NCBI GenBank assembly: GCA_903888815.1
Contig: CAISVC010000030.1
Coordinates: 1-8,603, forward strand
DNA: 8,603 nucleotides
Reading direction: 5' to 3'
Source: an uncultured Fibrobacterota bacterium
GTDB lineage: Bacteria > Fibrobacterota > Chitinivibrionia > Chitinivibrionales > Chitinispirillaceae
The notes beneath the pieces were generated by a model. It did not search any database. It was given only the letters and a program-made list of their open reading frames with translations, and was not told the origin of the DNA. The translations under genes were made by a program, and so were the position numbers. This document shows, in pieces, positions 1 through 6,450 of the stretch; the first letter of the stretch is position 1; each line of letters opens with the position of its first letter.

Positions 1-2542
1 CTTCCCCTCCCCGGTTATTATTATCGATCAGCACGTCCACAGGGCGGGCGTTCCAGATTTCACGCGCATATTCTTCAATTGCCCGGTCGGATGAAAAGAC
101 GCCGATATTGGCGACGTTCAGGATCGACATGCGCGTCCAGCGCTGAGGTTCGTTCTTGTAAATATGCGCGACTTTCTTCTGACACTCGACATACGCGTCG
201 AAATCGGCCATGACCATGAAGCGGTCGCCGCCGGGAAGCAGCGATTCGAAAATCGGCTTGAACAGGTGCGGCTCTTCGGGGCTGAAAAATCCCGAATTTA
301 CAAGATCCATCACTTTTTTTAATACCGGGCTCCGGTTATAGAAGTCCCACGGGTTATACCCTTGTCCGCGCAGCCCGTCGATCTCATTGGCCCGCAGGCC
401 GAAAATGAACATATTCTCCTCGCCGATCTCTTCCAGCATCTCAATGTTCGCGCCGTCCATGGTGCCTATGGTCAGCGCTCCGTTGAGCGCGAACTTCATA
501 TTGCCGGTACCGGACGCTTCGGTGCCGGCCGTCGAAATCTGCTCTGAAAGATCGGCTGCCGGTATCACGCTTTCGGCAAGGGTGACCCGGTAGTTGGGCA
601 GGAAATGAATTTTCAGAAGCCCTTCGGTCGCCGGATCGTGATTGATAATTCCTGCCACGTTGTTAATGAATTTAATGATGAGCTTTGCCATGAAATAGCC
701 GGGGGCCGCCTTGCCGCCGAACATCACGGTGCGGGGCACAAAATCCTTCATGTCTCCCGATTTTATCTGATTATAGAGCGCAATGCAGTGCAGCACATTG
801 AGCAGCTGTCGCTTGTATTCATGCATCCGCTTGACCTGCACATCGAACATCATTGAGGTGTCAATGACCATATGCTCCCATTTATGCATCTTTTTCACAA
901 AGCTCTCTTTCGCGGCCCTTTTTACCGCGTTCCATTTCTTCTGGAAGCCGGGTTCGTCCGCATACTTTGTCAGTTTGCGGAGTTCGGAAAGATTCGTGAC
1001 CCACGATTCTCCGATCACGCTCGAAATGAGATCGCGCAGCGAGGGATTAGCCTTATAAAGCCACCGCCGCGGTGAAATGCCGTTTGTCTTGCTGTTGAAT
1101 TTTTCCGGCCACATTTCGAAAAAATCCCGCATAAGCCTTTCGCACAGGAGCTTCGTGTGAAGCCTGGAAACGCCGTTAACCGAGTGGCTGCCCACGATCG
1201 CGAGGTATGCCATGCGCACCTGCTGTTCTCCGGCCTCCTCGATGATCGACATGCGGCGTAACCGGTCAGTATCGCCCGGATACCGGTACGACACCTCACG
1301 CATGAACCTGGCGTTTATCTCAAAAATAATTTCAAGATGACGCGGCAACAGGTTGCGCATGAGGGAAACCGGCCATTTCTCGAGCGCTTCGGGCATGAGC
1401 GTATGATTGGTATAGGCGAAGGTTTCAGTCGCGATTTTCCATGCGTCATCCCATTCCAGGTGATGTTCGTCGATGAGAAGCCGCATGAGTTCAACAATGG
1501 CTATTGACGGATGGGTGTCATTGAGCTGAATGGCCACCTTTTCCGGAAAGACGTCAAAACTGCTGTTCGCGGCCAGATACCGGCGGATGATGTCCTGCAG
1601 CGACGCCGAGGTGAAAAAATGCTGCTGCTTGAGCCGCAGCTCGCGGCCTGATACATTGTTGTCGTTCGGGTAGAGCACTTTTGAAATATTTTCGCTTGTC
1701 AGCTTTGTTTCGCAGGCGCCGATATAATCGCCCTGGTTGAAATCCTGAAAGTTGAACTCCTCTGCCGCCCGCGCAGACCAGAGGCGCAGGGTATTCACGT
1801 TGTTCACCCCGAATCCCGGAATCGGGATGTCGTAGGGGATGGCAATGACATCACTGGTATCAACCCAGCGGAAGCGGCCTTTGCCGTCATGGTCCTGCAT
1901 ATAGATGCTTTTACCGTAATATTTGATTGTCTGTTTATACTCCGGATGTTCGATTTCCCATGGATTGCGGAACTGCAGCCACATCTCCGGCATCTCCACC
2001 TGATTGCCGTTCACGATCTTCTGATTGAATATGCCGAAATCGTAACGGATGCCGTATCCCACGGCCGGCAGCTTGAGTGTGGCCATTGAATCAAGAAAGC
2101 AGGCCGCAAGGCGTCCCAGGCCGCCGTTGCCGAGCCCCGCATCGTGCTCCTGGTCTGCGATCTCTTCGATATCGAGATGCAGCTCGTCAATTGCCTTCCT
2201 GCAGGCGTCCGAAATCTGCAGGTTGATGATATTGTCGGCCAATAGTCTCCCCAGCAGGAACTCCATTGATAAATAATAGACTCGCTTGACATTGTTGGTA
2301 TGGTACTGCTGGCGGCTGGCGATCCAGCGTTCGATAAGCCGTTCCCGTACCGTGTAGGAGAGGCTCAGGAATTCGTCGTACAGCGTGAGCGAATAGGGAT
2401 CCCTGGCGATGTTGTATTCAAGATTGCTTAAAAACCCTCTTCGAATATCTTCGACCGATTTGCCTTTAAACCTGAGTTTCCAGGAAAAAGCCAACCCGCG
2501 ATGCGGGGCTCCTCTTTCGGTTACTGCATTTTTCTGTGCCAT
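1..2542 (-). CDS. glgP: Glycogen/alpha-glucan phosphorylase (3' end beyond window)
   Basis: Cytoplasmic GT35 enzyme that uses phosphate to release glucose-1-phosphate from the non-reducing ends of glycogen or maltodextrin, with pyridoxal phosphate as cofactor. The frame is open for 847 codons from ATG 2542 to the left edge. Visible family blocks are YYLSMEFLLGR and GLGNGGLGRLAACFLDS near the N-terminus, QLNDTHPSIAI (His344, matching the active-site His of phosphorylases), MHEYKRQLLN, and the cofactor block EASGTGNMKFALNGALTIG, where Lys683 is the Schiff-base lysine. E. coli GlgP is 815 residues, so the catalytic core is complete. The frame continues at least a dozen residues past the usual C-terminus (IWNARPVDV...) and its stop is probably just outside. 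The start is supported by AGGGA about 5 nt upstream (2548-2552). It has its own promoter gap and lies behind the terminator of the neighbouring operon, so it is probably transcribed independently. No frameshift is seen. Confidence 0.97.
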   Translation of the reverse strand, partial: MAQKNAVTERGAPHRGLAFSWKLRFKGKSVEDIRRGFLSNLEYNIARDPYSLTLYDEFLSLSYTVRERLIERWIASRQQYHTNNVKRVYYLSMEFLLGRLLADNIINLQISDACRKAIDELHLDIEEIADQEHDAGLGNGGLGRLAACFLDSMATLKLPAVGYGIRYDFGIFNQKIVNGNQVEMPEMWLQFRNPWEIEHPEYKQTIKYYGKSIYMQDHDGKGRFRWVDTSDVIAIPYDIPIPGFGVNNVNTLRLWSARAAEEFNFQDFNQGDYIGACETKLTSENISKVLYPNDNNVSGRELRLKQQHFFTSASLQDIIRRYLAANSSFDVFPEKVAIQLNDTHPSIAIVELMRLLIDEHHLEWDDAWKIATETFAYTNHTLMPEALEKWPVSLMRNLLPRHLEIIFEINARFMREVSYRYPGDTDRLRRMSIIEEAGEQQVRMAYLAIVGSHSVNGVSRLHTKLLCERLMRDFFEMWPEKFNSKTNGISPRRWLYKANPSLRDLISSVIGESWVTNLSELRKLTKYADEPGFQKKWNAVKRAAKESFVKKMHKWEHMVIDTSMMFDVQVKRMHEYKRQLLNVLHCIALYNQIKSGDMKDFVPRTVMFGGKAAPGYFMAKLIIKFINNVAGIINHDPATEGLLKIHFLPNYRVTLAESVIPAADLSEQISTAGTEASGTGNMKFALNGALTIGTMDGANIEMLEEIGEENMFIFGLRANEIDGLRGQGYNPWDFYNRSPVLKKVMDLVNSGFFSPEEPHLFKPIFESLLPGGDRFMVMADFDAYVECQKKVAHIYKNEPQRWTRMSILNVANIGVFSSDRAIEEYAREIWNARPVDVLIDNNNRGGE

Positions 2543-2573
2543 AGCTTTCCCTTCCGGCGGTCACTCAAAATAT

Positions 2574-2579
2574 ATTGTA
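2574..2579 (-). promoter_or_regulatory. Possible -10 box for glgP
   Basis: The minus strand reads TACAAT here (5 of 6 matches to TATAAT), about 31 nt upstream of the glgP start codon and downstream of the preceding operon's terminator, which is a sensible place for a promoter. No convincing TTGACA-like -35 hexamer lies 16-18 nt further upstream, so this is only a candidate. Confidence 0.25.
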
Positions 2580-2674
2580 CGGGAGCTCGGTCTGAACAGA
2601 TTCATAGCAAACGAAATCCTGTTATTACCGGCACCCGGGGACCCGCATTGGTTTTTAAAAAACCCGCCCGCATA

Positions 2675-2710
2675 ATAAAAACCCCACTCGGAGAAAGCCC
2701 CGGCGGGGTT
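2675..2710 (-). terminator. Rho-independent terminator of the STAS/ATPase/lipoprotein operon
   Basis: In the minus-strand transcript, AACCCCGC (2710-2703) pairs with GTGGGGTT (2687-2680), with one G-U pair. The stem continues inward as CGGGG pairing with CTCCG around a CTTT loop, with a single bulged A. The run TTTTTATT follows at once. The hairpin starts 26 nt after the stop codon of the lipoprotein gene. The plus-strand reading has an A-C mismatch and no matching U-tract on the other side, so it works best for leftward transcription. Confidence 0.88.
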
Positions 2711-2735
2711 GCACTTGTGTGCGGTATTTAAAAAT

Positions 2736-4397
2736 TTATTTCTTTTTCTGTTTGGCAGATATCATCTCTACCTTAAGCCCGGTGGAATCGGTTTCCCCGG
2801 CTTCCACCTTTTTCCCCTGGCGTTTGACCTCCGTCTGCAGTTCGTCGACACTCGGCATCGGCTCGCCGAGATGCTGCATCATAAATTCGGCGTCGGTGGC
2901 CAGCTTGCAGTCCGGGCCGTTTTTCAGGACCCATTTGTAGTTGACTTCGGCCATTTCTTGTTTGTTAAGGTACTCGTCGTATATAAAGCCGATCATGAAC
3001 ATGTGGTCGTACCGCTTGCTCAGGTTGGCATCAATGACAAGAAAGCGGCGGTAGTTATTGATGGCCTCACGGTACATCTGCTGTTCGGTTTTGATTTTAG
3101 CAAGCTCCACCAGCGCCTCTTTGCCCTCTTTCGTAAAGAAAAAGTTGTCAACCAGCAACCGATAGGTGATTTCCGCATCGTTTGTGTTGCCTGTGTCCCG
3201 CAGTGAATCGGCCTGCCTTAAAACTCTTACCGGGTCTTTTACCTTGTCGTCTCTCCAGTTATCCTGGAGAAACCGCACGCCTTCCGACCGGCGGATATCA
3301 TAGAGGAGGCTGTCGAATTTTACCCCTTCTTCCTGCCTAACAAGTTTTGAGAGGTGGTTTTTCCAAGCCGTCGAATCGATTGAACCCGGGGTTTCGGATT
3401 CATCCCAGTAAGAATACAGCGCCATTGCCGTGTCAATGCGGATATCTTTTTTTGCGAGCGGAGCAAGCGTTTCATTCACATACCGCTGGGCGATTTCATA
3501 CTCCCAGGCCCATTTGAGCCCGTTCCGCACTGACGGCTGCGATGCAAACCCGTTCTTTACGGCCTTTTCGCTGAAAAGTTTCCACCGGATCAGCCATTCA
3601 GCAAAATTTTTCAGCCCCTGCGGGCTGTTTTTTATCTGTGCGCGGCGGTATGCCGGCACCCAGGAAATCATTACGTCCATATCTTCGGGCGAGACAATTC
3701 TTCCTTTGCCATAAATATCTTTGAGCGAATCAGGAAAAGGTTTTCCATGTTTCTCTTTAAAATACGCTTTTGTGAATATTTCGCGAGCCCCTTCGTCCCG
3801 AATGTGTCTCATCCATTCCCGGTTGGTTATATTCGTATCGATTGTATGGACGGTTTTCTTAAACGCAGAATCGGGAGGGTGCACGACACAGAACATTTTT
3901 TCCGCAACCATCCTTTTAATGTCACTGTTGAATGGCTGCACCACCCTGGTCGTACATTGTTTCCCGGCCGAATCGCGCACTACGGTATTGGCGAACTCCA
4001 TCCGGTGGCTGTTGAAATATCTCTTGATCTCATTATCGGTGAATCCCAGGTTCCACTGTAAAAAGGTTTCGGTAAACATCGTGGCCAGATAATACCGCTC
4101 TCTCCACTTCCATTCCAGGCTGTGCCGGTATTTCATGGTTGCCGGATTCCAGCGCATCTTCCGGTAAATCGCATGCGTTTCCACCAACGCCCCTACCGGA
4201 GGACGCGTAGCCAGAAAGTATTCCTCCGGCGGATTGGGATAGAACCGGGTAATACCGGCGAACCCTTCGATATCCTGCTGGGTGATCAGTGTGGATCCGA
4301 TATACGCGAGACGGTCTTTCCGCGGAGTACCGTGATAACACGCACACAGAAGCAAAAGGATACTCCCGACGAATACTGCCACATGCTTTTTTTTCAT
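2736..4397 (-). CDS. Lipoprotein with SurA/PpiC-like helical segments and C-terminal TPRs
   Basis: A 553-residue predicted envelope lipoprotein. The N-terminus is MKKKHVAV, a hydrophobic stretch, then lipobox L-C-A-C with Cys20 as the lipidation site; there is no Asp at +2, so outer-membrane sorting is plausible. Residues about 30-135 (AYIGSTLITQQDIEGF ... GFTDNEIKRYFNSHRMEF) resemble the N-terminal chaperone segment of SurA/PrsA-type foldases. Residues about 273-316 (KLFSEKAVKNGFASQPSV ...) resemble the repeated helical motif of that family. I see no parvulin catalytic block, so isomerase activity is doubtful. Residues about 388-510 look like three TPR units (REAINNYRRFLVIDANL), which bind proteins. 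The C-terminus is lysine-rich. The start has GAGGG 7 nt upstream. It is last in the operon, 39 nt after the STAS gene, and is followed by a strong terminator. Lipoprotein status is well supported; a chaperone role in outer-membrane protein handling is inference from weak motif resemblance. Confidence 0.92.
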   Translation of the reverse strand: MKKKHVAVFVGSILLLLCACYHGTPRKDRLAYIGSTLITQQDIEGFAGITRFYPNPPEEYFLATRPPVGALVETHAIYRKMRWNPATMKYRHSLEWKWRERYYLATMFTETFLQWNLGFTDNEIKRYFNSHRMEFANTVVRDSAGKQCTTRVVQPFNSDIKRMVAEKMFCVVHPPDSAFKKTVHTIDTNITNREWMRHIRDEGAREIFTKAYFKEKHGKPFPDSLKDIYGKGRIVSPEDMDVMISWVPAYRRAQIKNSPQGLKNFAEWLIRWKLFSEKAVKNGFASQPSVRNGLKWAWEYEIAQRYVNETLAPLAKKDIRIDTAMALYSYWDESETPGSIDSTAWKNHLSKLVRQEEGVKFDSLLYDIRRSEGVRFLQDNWRDDKVKDPVRVLRQADSLRDTGNTNDAEITYRLLVDNFFFTKEGKEALVELAKIKTEQQMYREAINNYRRFLVIDANLSKRYDHMFMIGFIYDEYLNKQEMAEVNYKWVLKNGPDCKLATDAEFMMQHLGEPMPSVDELQTEVKRQGKKVEAGETDSTGLKVEMISAKQKKK

Positions 4398-4436
4398 GGA
4401 AACGCCCTCATGTTGATAGTAAAAGATACCGGCGGA

Positions 4437-4793
4437 TCAGTTAAGCGATGCCTGTGCTTCTTCAACCGTATCATAGATTTCAAGAAGCGACGTGGCACCG
4501 ATAATTTCAACGATTTCAAAAACATTCTCATTGACATTGGCTATTTTAAAACTCCCCGCCTTTTCCTTGGCCGACTTGCTCAGGTGCAGAAGGATTCCGA
4601 GGCCGGTACTGTTGACGTACCGGAGCTTTGCGAAATCAGCGACAATATGGATTTTCCCCTCGTTGAAAAGGTTGCAGATCTTCTCAAGAACGGTCTGGAC
4701 GTTCGTCGCATCGAGATCGCCCACGAACCGGATCACCTGCGCATCGCTTCTGCCTTTCATTCCTTCACACTTTAGTTCAATCTGAGATTCCAT
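4437..4793 (-). CDS. STAS-domain anti-sigma factor antagonist (RsbV/SpoIIAA-like)
   Basis: A 118-residue single STAS domain, the usual length of RsbV/SpoIIAA proteins. In that family the unphosphorylated form binds the kinase/anti-sigma ATPase and frees its target, and phosphorylation on a conserved Ser/Thr turns it off. Visible marks are the first strand and turn VIRFVGDLDATN (family: GELD), ADFAKLRYVNSTGLGILL, and a C-terminal helix region ending EEAQASLN. The phosphoacceptor motif is N61-S62-T63-G64-L65, with Thr63 in the acceptor position and Asn replacing the common Asp before it. GAGG lies 9 nt before the ATG. The start overlaps the last 17 nt of the upstream STAS-ATPase gene in another frame, which suggests translational coupling and matched amounts. 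Partners are most likely the ATPase domains of the two upstream genes; this is inferred from gene order. Confidence 0.95.
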   Translation of the reverse strand: MESQIELKCEGMKGRSDAQVIRFVGDLDATNVQTVLEKICNLFNEGKIHIVADFAKLRYVNSTGLGILLHLSKSAKEKAGSFKIANVNENVFEIVEIIGATSLLEIYDTVEEAQASLN

Positions 4794-5598
4794 AGACCTG
4801 TTCCTCTTTCAATTTGGTCACATGCACCATTGTTCCTTTATCGGTAACGTCCGCCTTGAGTTCACTCGCCAGCATTTTGACCAGAGCAAGGCCCCGCCCC
4901 CGTTTTTCATCCTCGTGGATGCGCACGTCGTTTTTCATGTTGTTCATGTACATTCTGAGCATATCCCCTTTACCCGGATCGCTGATGTTCTCCGCGTCGA
5001 GTTCAACCTTTTCCCAGTCTACTTTTATACGAAGGGTGATATTGTCGTGTTCCTCATGAGAACCGTATTGCACCGCGTTGTTGCAGATTTCATCAACTAT
5101 GGTTTCGATCCTGAAGCTGTCGCGGTCGTTATACCCTTTGTGAAGCATTACCTGACTGACGAAATTCCTCACTGCAGGCACAATGGCGAGCTGTGACGGG
5201 AAGGAGAGCCGGATATGTTCGGTTTCGTGTTTCACTTCCCACGCATAGGCGTTCATTGCCGATCGGAGATCGTTATGGATCTTAAAAATCTTATTCGCGC
5301 CCATGAGCACGAACTTCATCTTGAGTTCCAGACTCATGGCTGCCAGCACCAGATCGCCGCCCCGCTCAACGAACCGACGCTTAATCCCCAGAAGCTTCCC
5401 CAGCGCGGCGGAAGCGACCAGCGTGACATTGCTCATGTCCGCAATCGCATGCTTCTTGGTGCTGTCAGCGTGCCGGGAAAAACAGCGGTCAATGGCACTG
5501 ACGCTATCGATGTCAAGGTCGCCGTTCAACCGTACCAGACATACTTCAGGCATTGAGGGAATATCGGTTATTTCAATATTCGGTGCATCATCGTTCAT
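4777..5598 (-). CDS. STAS-HATPase fusion: partner-switching kinase with degenerate STAS
   Basis: A 273-residue cytoplasmic protein in two parts. Residues about 8-115 form a STAS domain (EVCLVRLNGDLDIDSV). Residues about 127-265 form an RsbW/SpoIIAB-type GHKL ATPase. In the ATPase the N box is IVDEICNNAVQYGS (Glu170 and Asn174 in the ExxxN arrangement), the G1 box is SDPGKGD (Asp207, Gly209, Gly211), and the G2 box is RGRGLALVKML, so ATP binding and kinase chemistry look intact. In the STAS domain the acceptor motif that normally reads D-S-S/T-G-L is A62-S63-A64-A65-L66, with Ala at the phosphoacceptor site. The fused STAS therefore probably cannot be switched off by phosphorylation and may act as a docking or autoregulatory module. 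AAGGA lies 9 nt before the ATG. The gene is 39 nt downstream of a paralogous stand-alone ATPase and overlaps the following STAS gene by 17 bp. The true client (sigma factor or other) is unknown. Confidence 0.94.
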   Translation of the reverse strand: MNDDAPNIEITDIPSMPEVCLVRLNGDLDIDSVSAIDRCFSRHADSTKKHAIADMSNVTLVASAALGKLLGIKRRFVERGGDLVLAAMSLELKMKFVLMGANKIFKIHNDLRSAMNAYAWEVKHETEHIRLSFPSQLAIVPAVRNFVSQVMLHKGYNDRDSFRIETIVDEICNNAVQYGSHEEHDNITLRIKVDWEKVELDAENISDPGKGDMLRMYMNNMKNDVRIHEDEKRGRGLALVKMLASELKADVTDKGTMVHVTKLKEEQVYGISD

Positions 5599-5637
5599 GA
5601 TACTGAGTCCTTATCATAATCATCTGTACTGTACGAC

Positions 5638-6063
5638 CTACAATCCTTCCCGCGTCCGCACCACATGGATCTGGGTCAGGTTGTTCTCGTCAATGGTACA
5701 CGTAACCTTTTCCGCAAGCAGGCGGACGAGTTCCAGGCCGGCGCCTTTCCCGGAAGACTCCTCGGCTATCGCCTGGCGAAGCCGCTTGATATTTTCACTG
5801 GATCCGCCCTGGTCTTTAACGGTAAATTCGACCCGGTCACTGTAGGTCTCACACAGCAGCTCTACCGGTGAACGATCCGTGCTGGACCCGTACGTTACCG
5901 CATTATTGCAGAGTTCATCAACAATAAACTCTGAACGGAAGGTAAATTTCGGGCTGAAATGCAGCACCAGGAGAACATCCGAAACAAGCTTCCGGACAAG
6001 CGGTATATAGTCCAGTTCGCCCGGGAATGAAACCGTCATGCGATACGCTGTTTCGGCTTTCAT
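5638..6063 (-). CDS. RsbW/SpoIIAB-like anti-sigma serine kinase (HATPase_c_2)
   Basis: From ATG 6063 this is a 141-residue single GHKL ATPase domain, the usual size for anti-sigma factor kinases that hold a sigma factor or other client and phosphorylate a STAS antagonist. Visible boxes are the N box FIVDELCNNAVTYGS (Glu50 and Asn54), the G1 box VKDQGG (Asp84, Gly86, Gly87; less canonical than DxGxG), and the G2 box GKGAGLELVRLLAEKV. It is clearly paralogous to the ATPase half of the next gene: both share SFP..L..VP/IP.VR..VS.V, IVDE.CNNAV.YGS and the G2 region. I chose the ATG at 6063 because AGGCGAG precedes it at usable spacing. An in-frame ATG at 6093 would add ten uninformative residues but has only AT-rich sequence and no SD before it. 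It is the first gene of the leftward operon, 39 nt before the fusion gene. Confidence 0.93.
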   Translation of the reverse strand: MKAETAYRMTVSFPGELDYIPLVRKLVSDVLLVLHFSPKFTFRSEFIVDELCNNAVTYGSSTDRSPVELLCETYSDRVEFTVKDQGGSSENIKRLRQAIAEESSGKGAGLELVRLLAEKVTCTIDENNLTQIHVVRTREGL

Positions 6064-6129
6064 AACTCGCCTGTTGCTATTCCCTTCCTGCATTTAATTA
6101 TTCATCGCCGTGGAGAATAAACGCTCCTT

Positions 6130-6139
6130 CGTTCGAACG
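6130..6139. repeat. 10-bp perfect palindrome CGTTCGAACG
   Basis: A perfect inverted repeat in the leader side of the leftward operon, just downstream of the tentative -10 at 6150-6155 and 67 nt or less from the first start codon. Its position would suit a repressor operator for that operon. It is short, there is no second copy in the window, and it matches no operator I can name with confidence. Confidence 0.35.
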
Positions 6140-6149
6140 TATCTCGCCT

Positions 6150-6179
6150 TTTTTACTGCTGAATGCTGCCCCCGATCAA
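6150..6179 (-). promoter_or_regulatory. Weak candidate promoter for the leftward operon
   Basis: The minus strand carries TTGATC (6179-6174; 4 of 6 to TTGACA), an 18-nt spacer and TAAAAA (6155-6150; 4 of 6 to TATAAT), upstream of the ATPase gene. Both boxes are poor, and the operon could instead use an alternative sigma factor whose consensus I cannot recognise. Confidence 0.2.
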
Positions 6180-6328
6180 GTTTTGAAGCTTATGGCAGTG
6201 CTTTTGAATATATATAAAGAAGCAATGATCAAGAAAGAAGATAGTGCGTTCAAAACCGAAAACCTCTGTAATCGGACGGGGGAAAATGCTGTTGTATATC
6301 TTCCGGCGGGTAGAAGAGGCTATTTGTT

Positions 6329-6338
6329 GCATATATGC
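6329..6338. repeat. 10-bp perfect palindrome GCATATATGC
   Basis: A perfect inverted repeat about 38 bp upstream of the TATACT hexamer at 6372-6377. Its centre would sit near -50 relative to a start site for the FHA gene, a place where activators often bind. No matching second half-site or known consensus was recognised. Confidence 0.3.
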
Positions 6339-6371
6339 GAAATGACATGTATTTTAAGTGTTTTGGGATAT

Positions 6372-6377
6372 TATACT
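6372..6377 (+). promoter_or_regulatory. Candidate -10 box for the FHA/phosphoesterase genes
   Basis: TATACT matches TATAAT at 5 of 6 positions and lies 73 nt before the FHA start codon, giving a leader of about 65 nt. The expected -35 position (about 6349-6354, GTATTT) is poor. A TTGACA-like ATGACA at 6342-6347 is 24 nt away, too far. If this is a promoter it probably needs an activator. Confidence 0.3.
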
Positions 6378-6404
6378 GAATGCCATGGTTACGCCAGTGC
6401 ATCG

Positions 6405-6422
6405 CTGCGGTTTCTGCGGTTT
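6405..6422. repeat. Tandem 9-bp direct repeat (CTGCGGTTT x2)
   Basis: CTGCGGTTT occurs twice in direct succession in the putative leader of the FHA gene, followed by a related TTGCTGAAG. It may be a binding site or simply a slippage product; nothing in the sequence tells which. Confidence 0.7.
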
Positions 6423-6450
6423 TTGCTGAAGCAACCAGATAAGGGAGCTT

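Larger units (their letters stand above)
6064..6450. promoter_or_regulatory. Divergent promoter region between the STAS/ATPase operon and the FHA gene
   Basis: A gene-free stretch between two divergently transcribed units, visibly richer in A and T than its neighbours. It must hold the start signals for both directions. It contains two perfect 10-bp palindromes (6130-6139 and 6329-6338), a TATATATA run (6209-6216), a tandem 9-bp repeat (6405-6422) and a good SD (AAGGGAG, about 6441-6447) for the FHA gene. An open frame at 6183-6482 needs a TTG start, overlaps the FHA start and resembles nothing I recognise; I do not regard it as a gene. No tRNA, riboswitch or convincing sigma-54 site was recognised. 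Confidence 0.6.

Noticed and set aside
2709..3206. Plus-strand open frame of 165 codons
   Set aside because: It is antisense to the TPR end of the lipoprotein gene and begins within the terminator of that operon; no SD or family resemblance.
4122..4775. Plus-strand open frame of 217 codons
   Set aside because: It is antisense to the STAS gene and the start of the lipoprotein gene, both of which have clear domains and ribosome binding sites; the product looks like a translation shadow.
6130..6139. Palindrome read as a LexA (SOS) box
   Set aside because: GTTC and GAAC half-sites are in the wrong order and spacing for the known Gram-positive (GAAC...GTTC) or alphaproteobacterial (GTTC-N7-GTTC) boxes, and no SOS gene is nearby.
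6192..6207. Sigma-54-like site (ATGGCAGTGCTTTTGA)
   Set aside because: The -24 GG is present but the invariant GC of the -12 element is missing (TTTG instead of TTGC).
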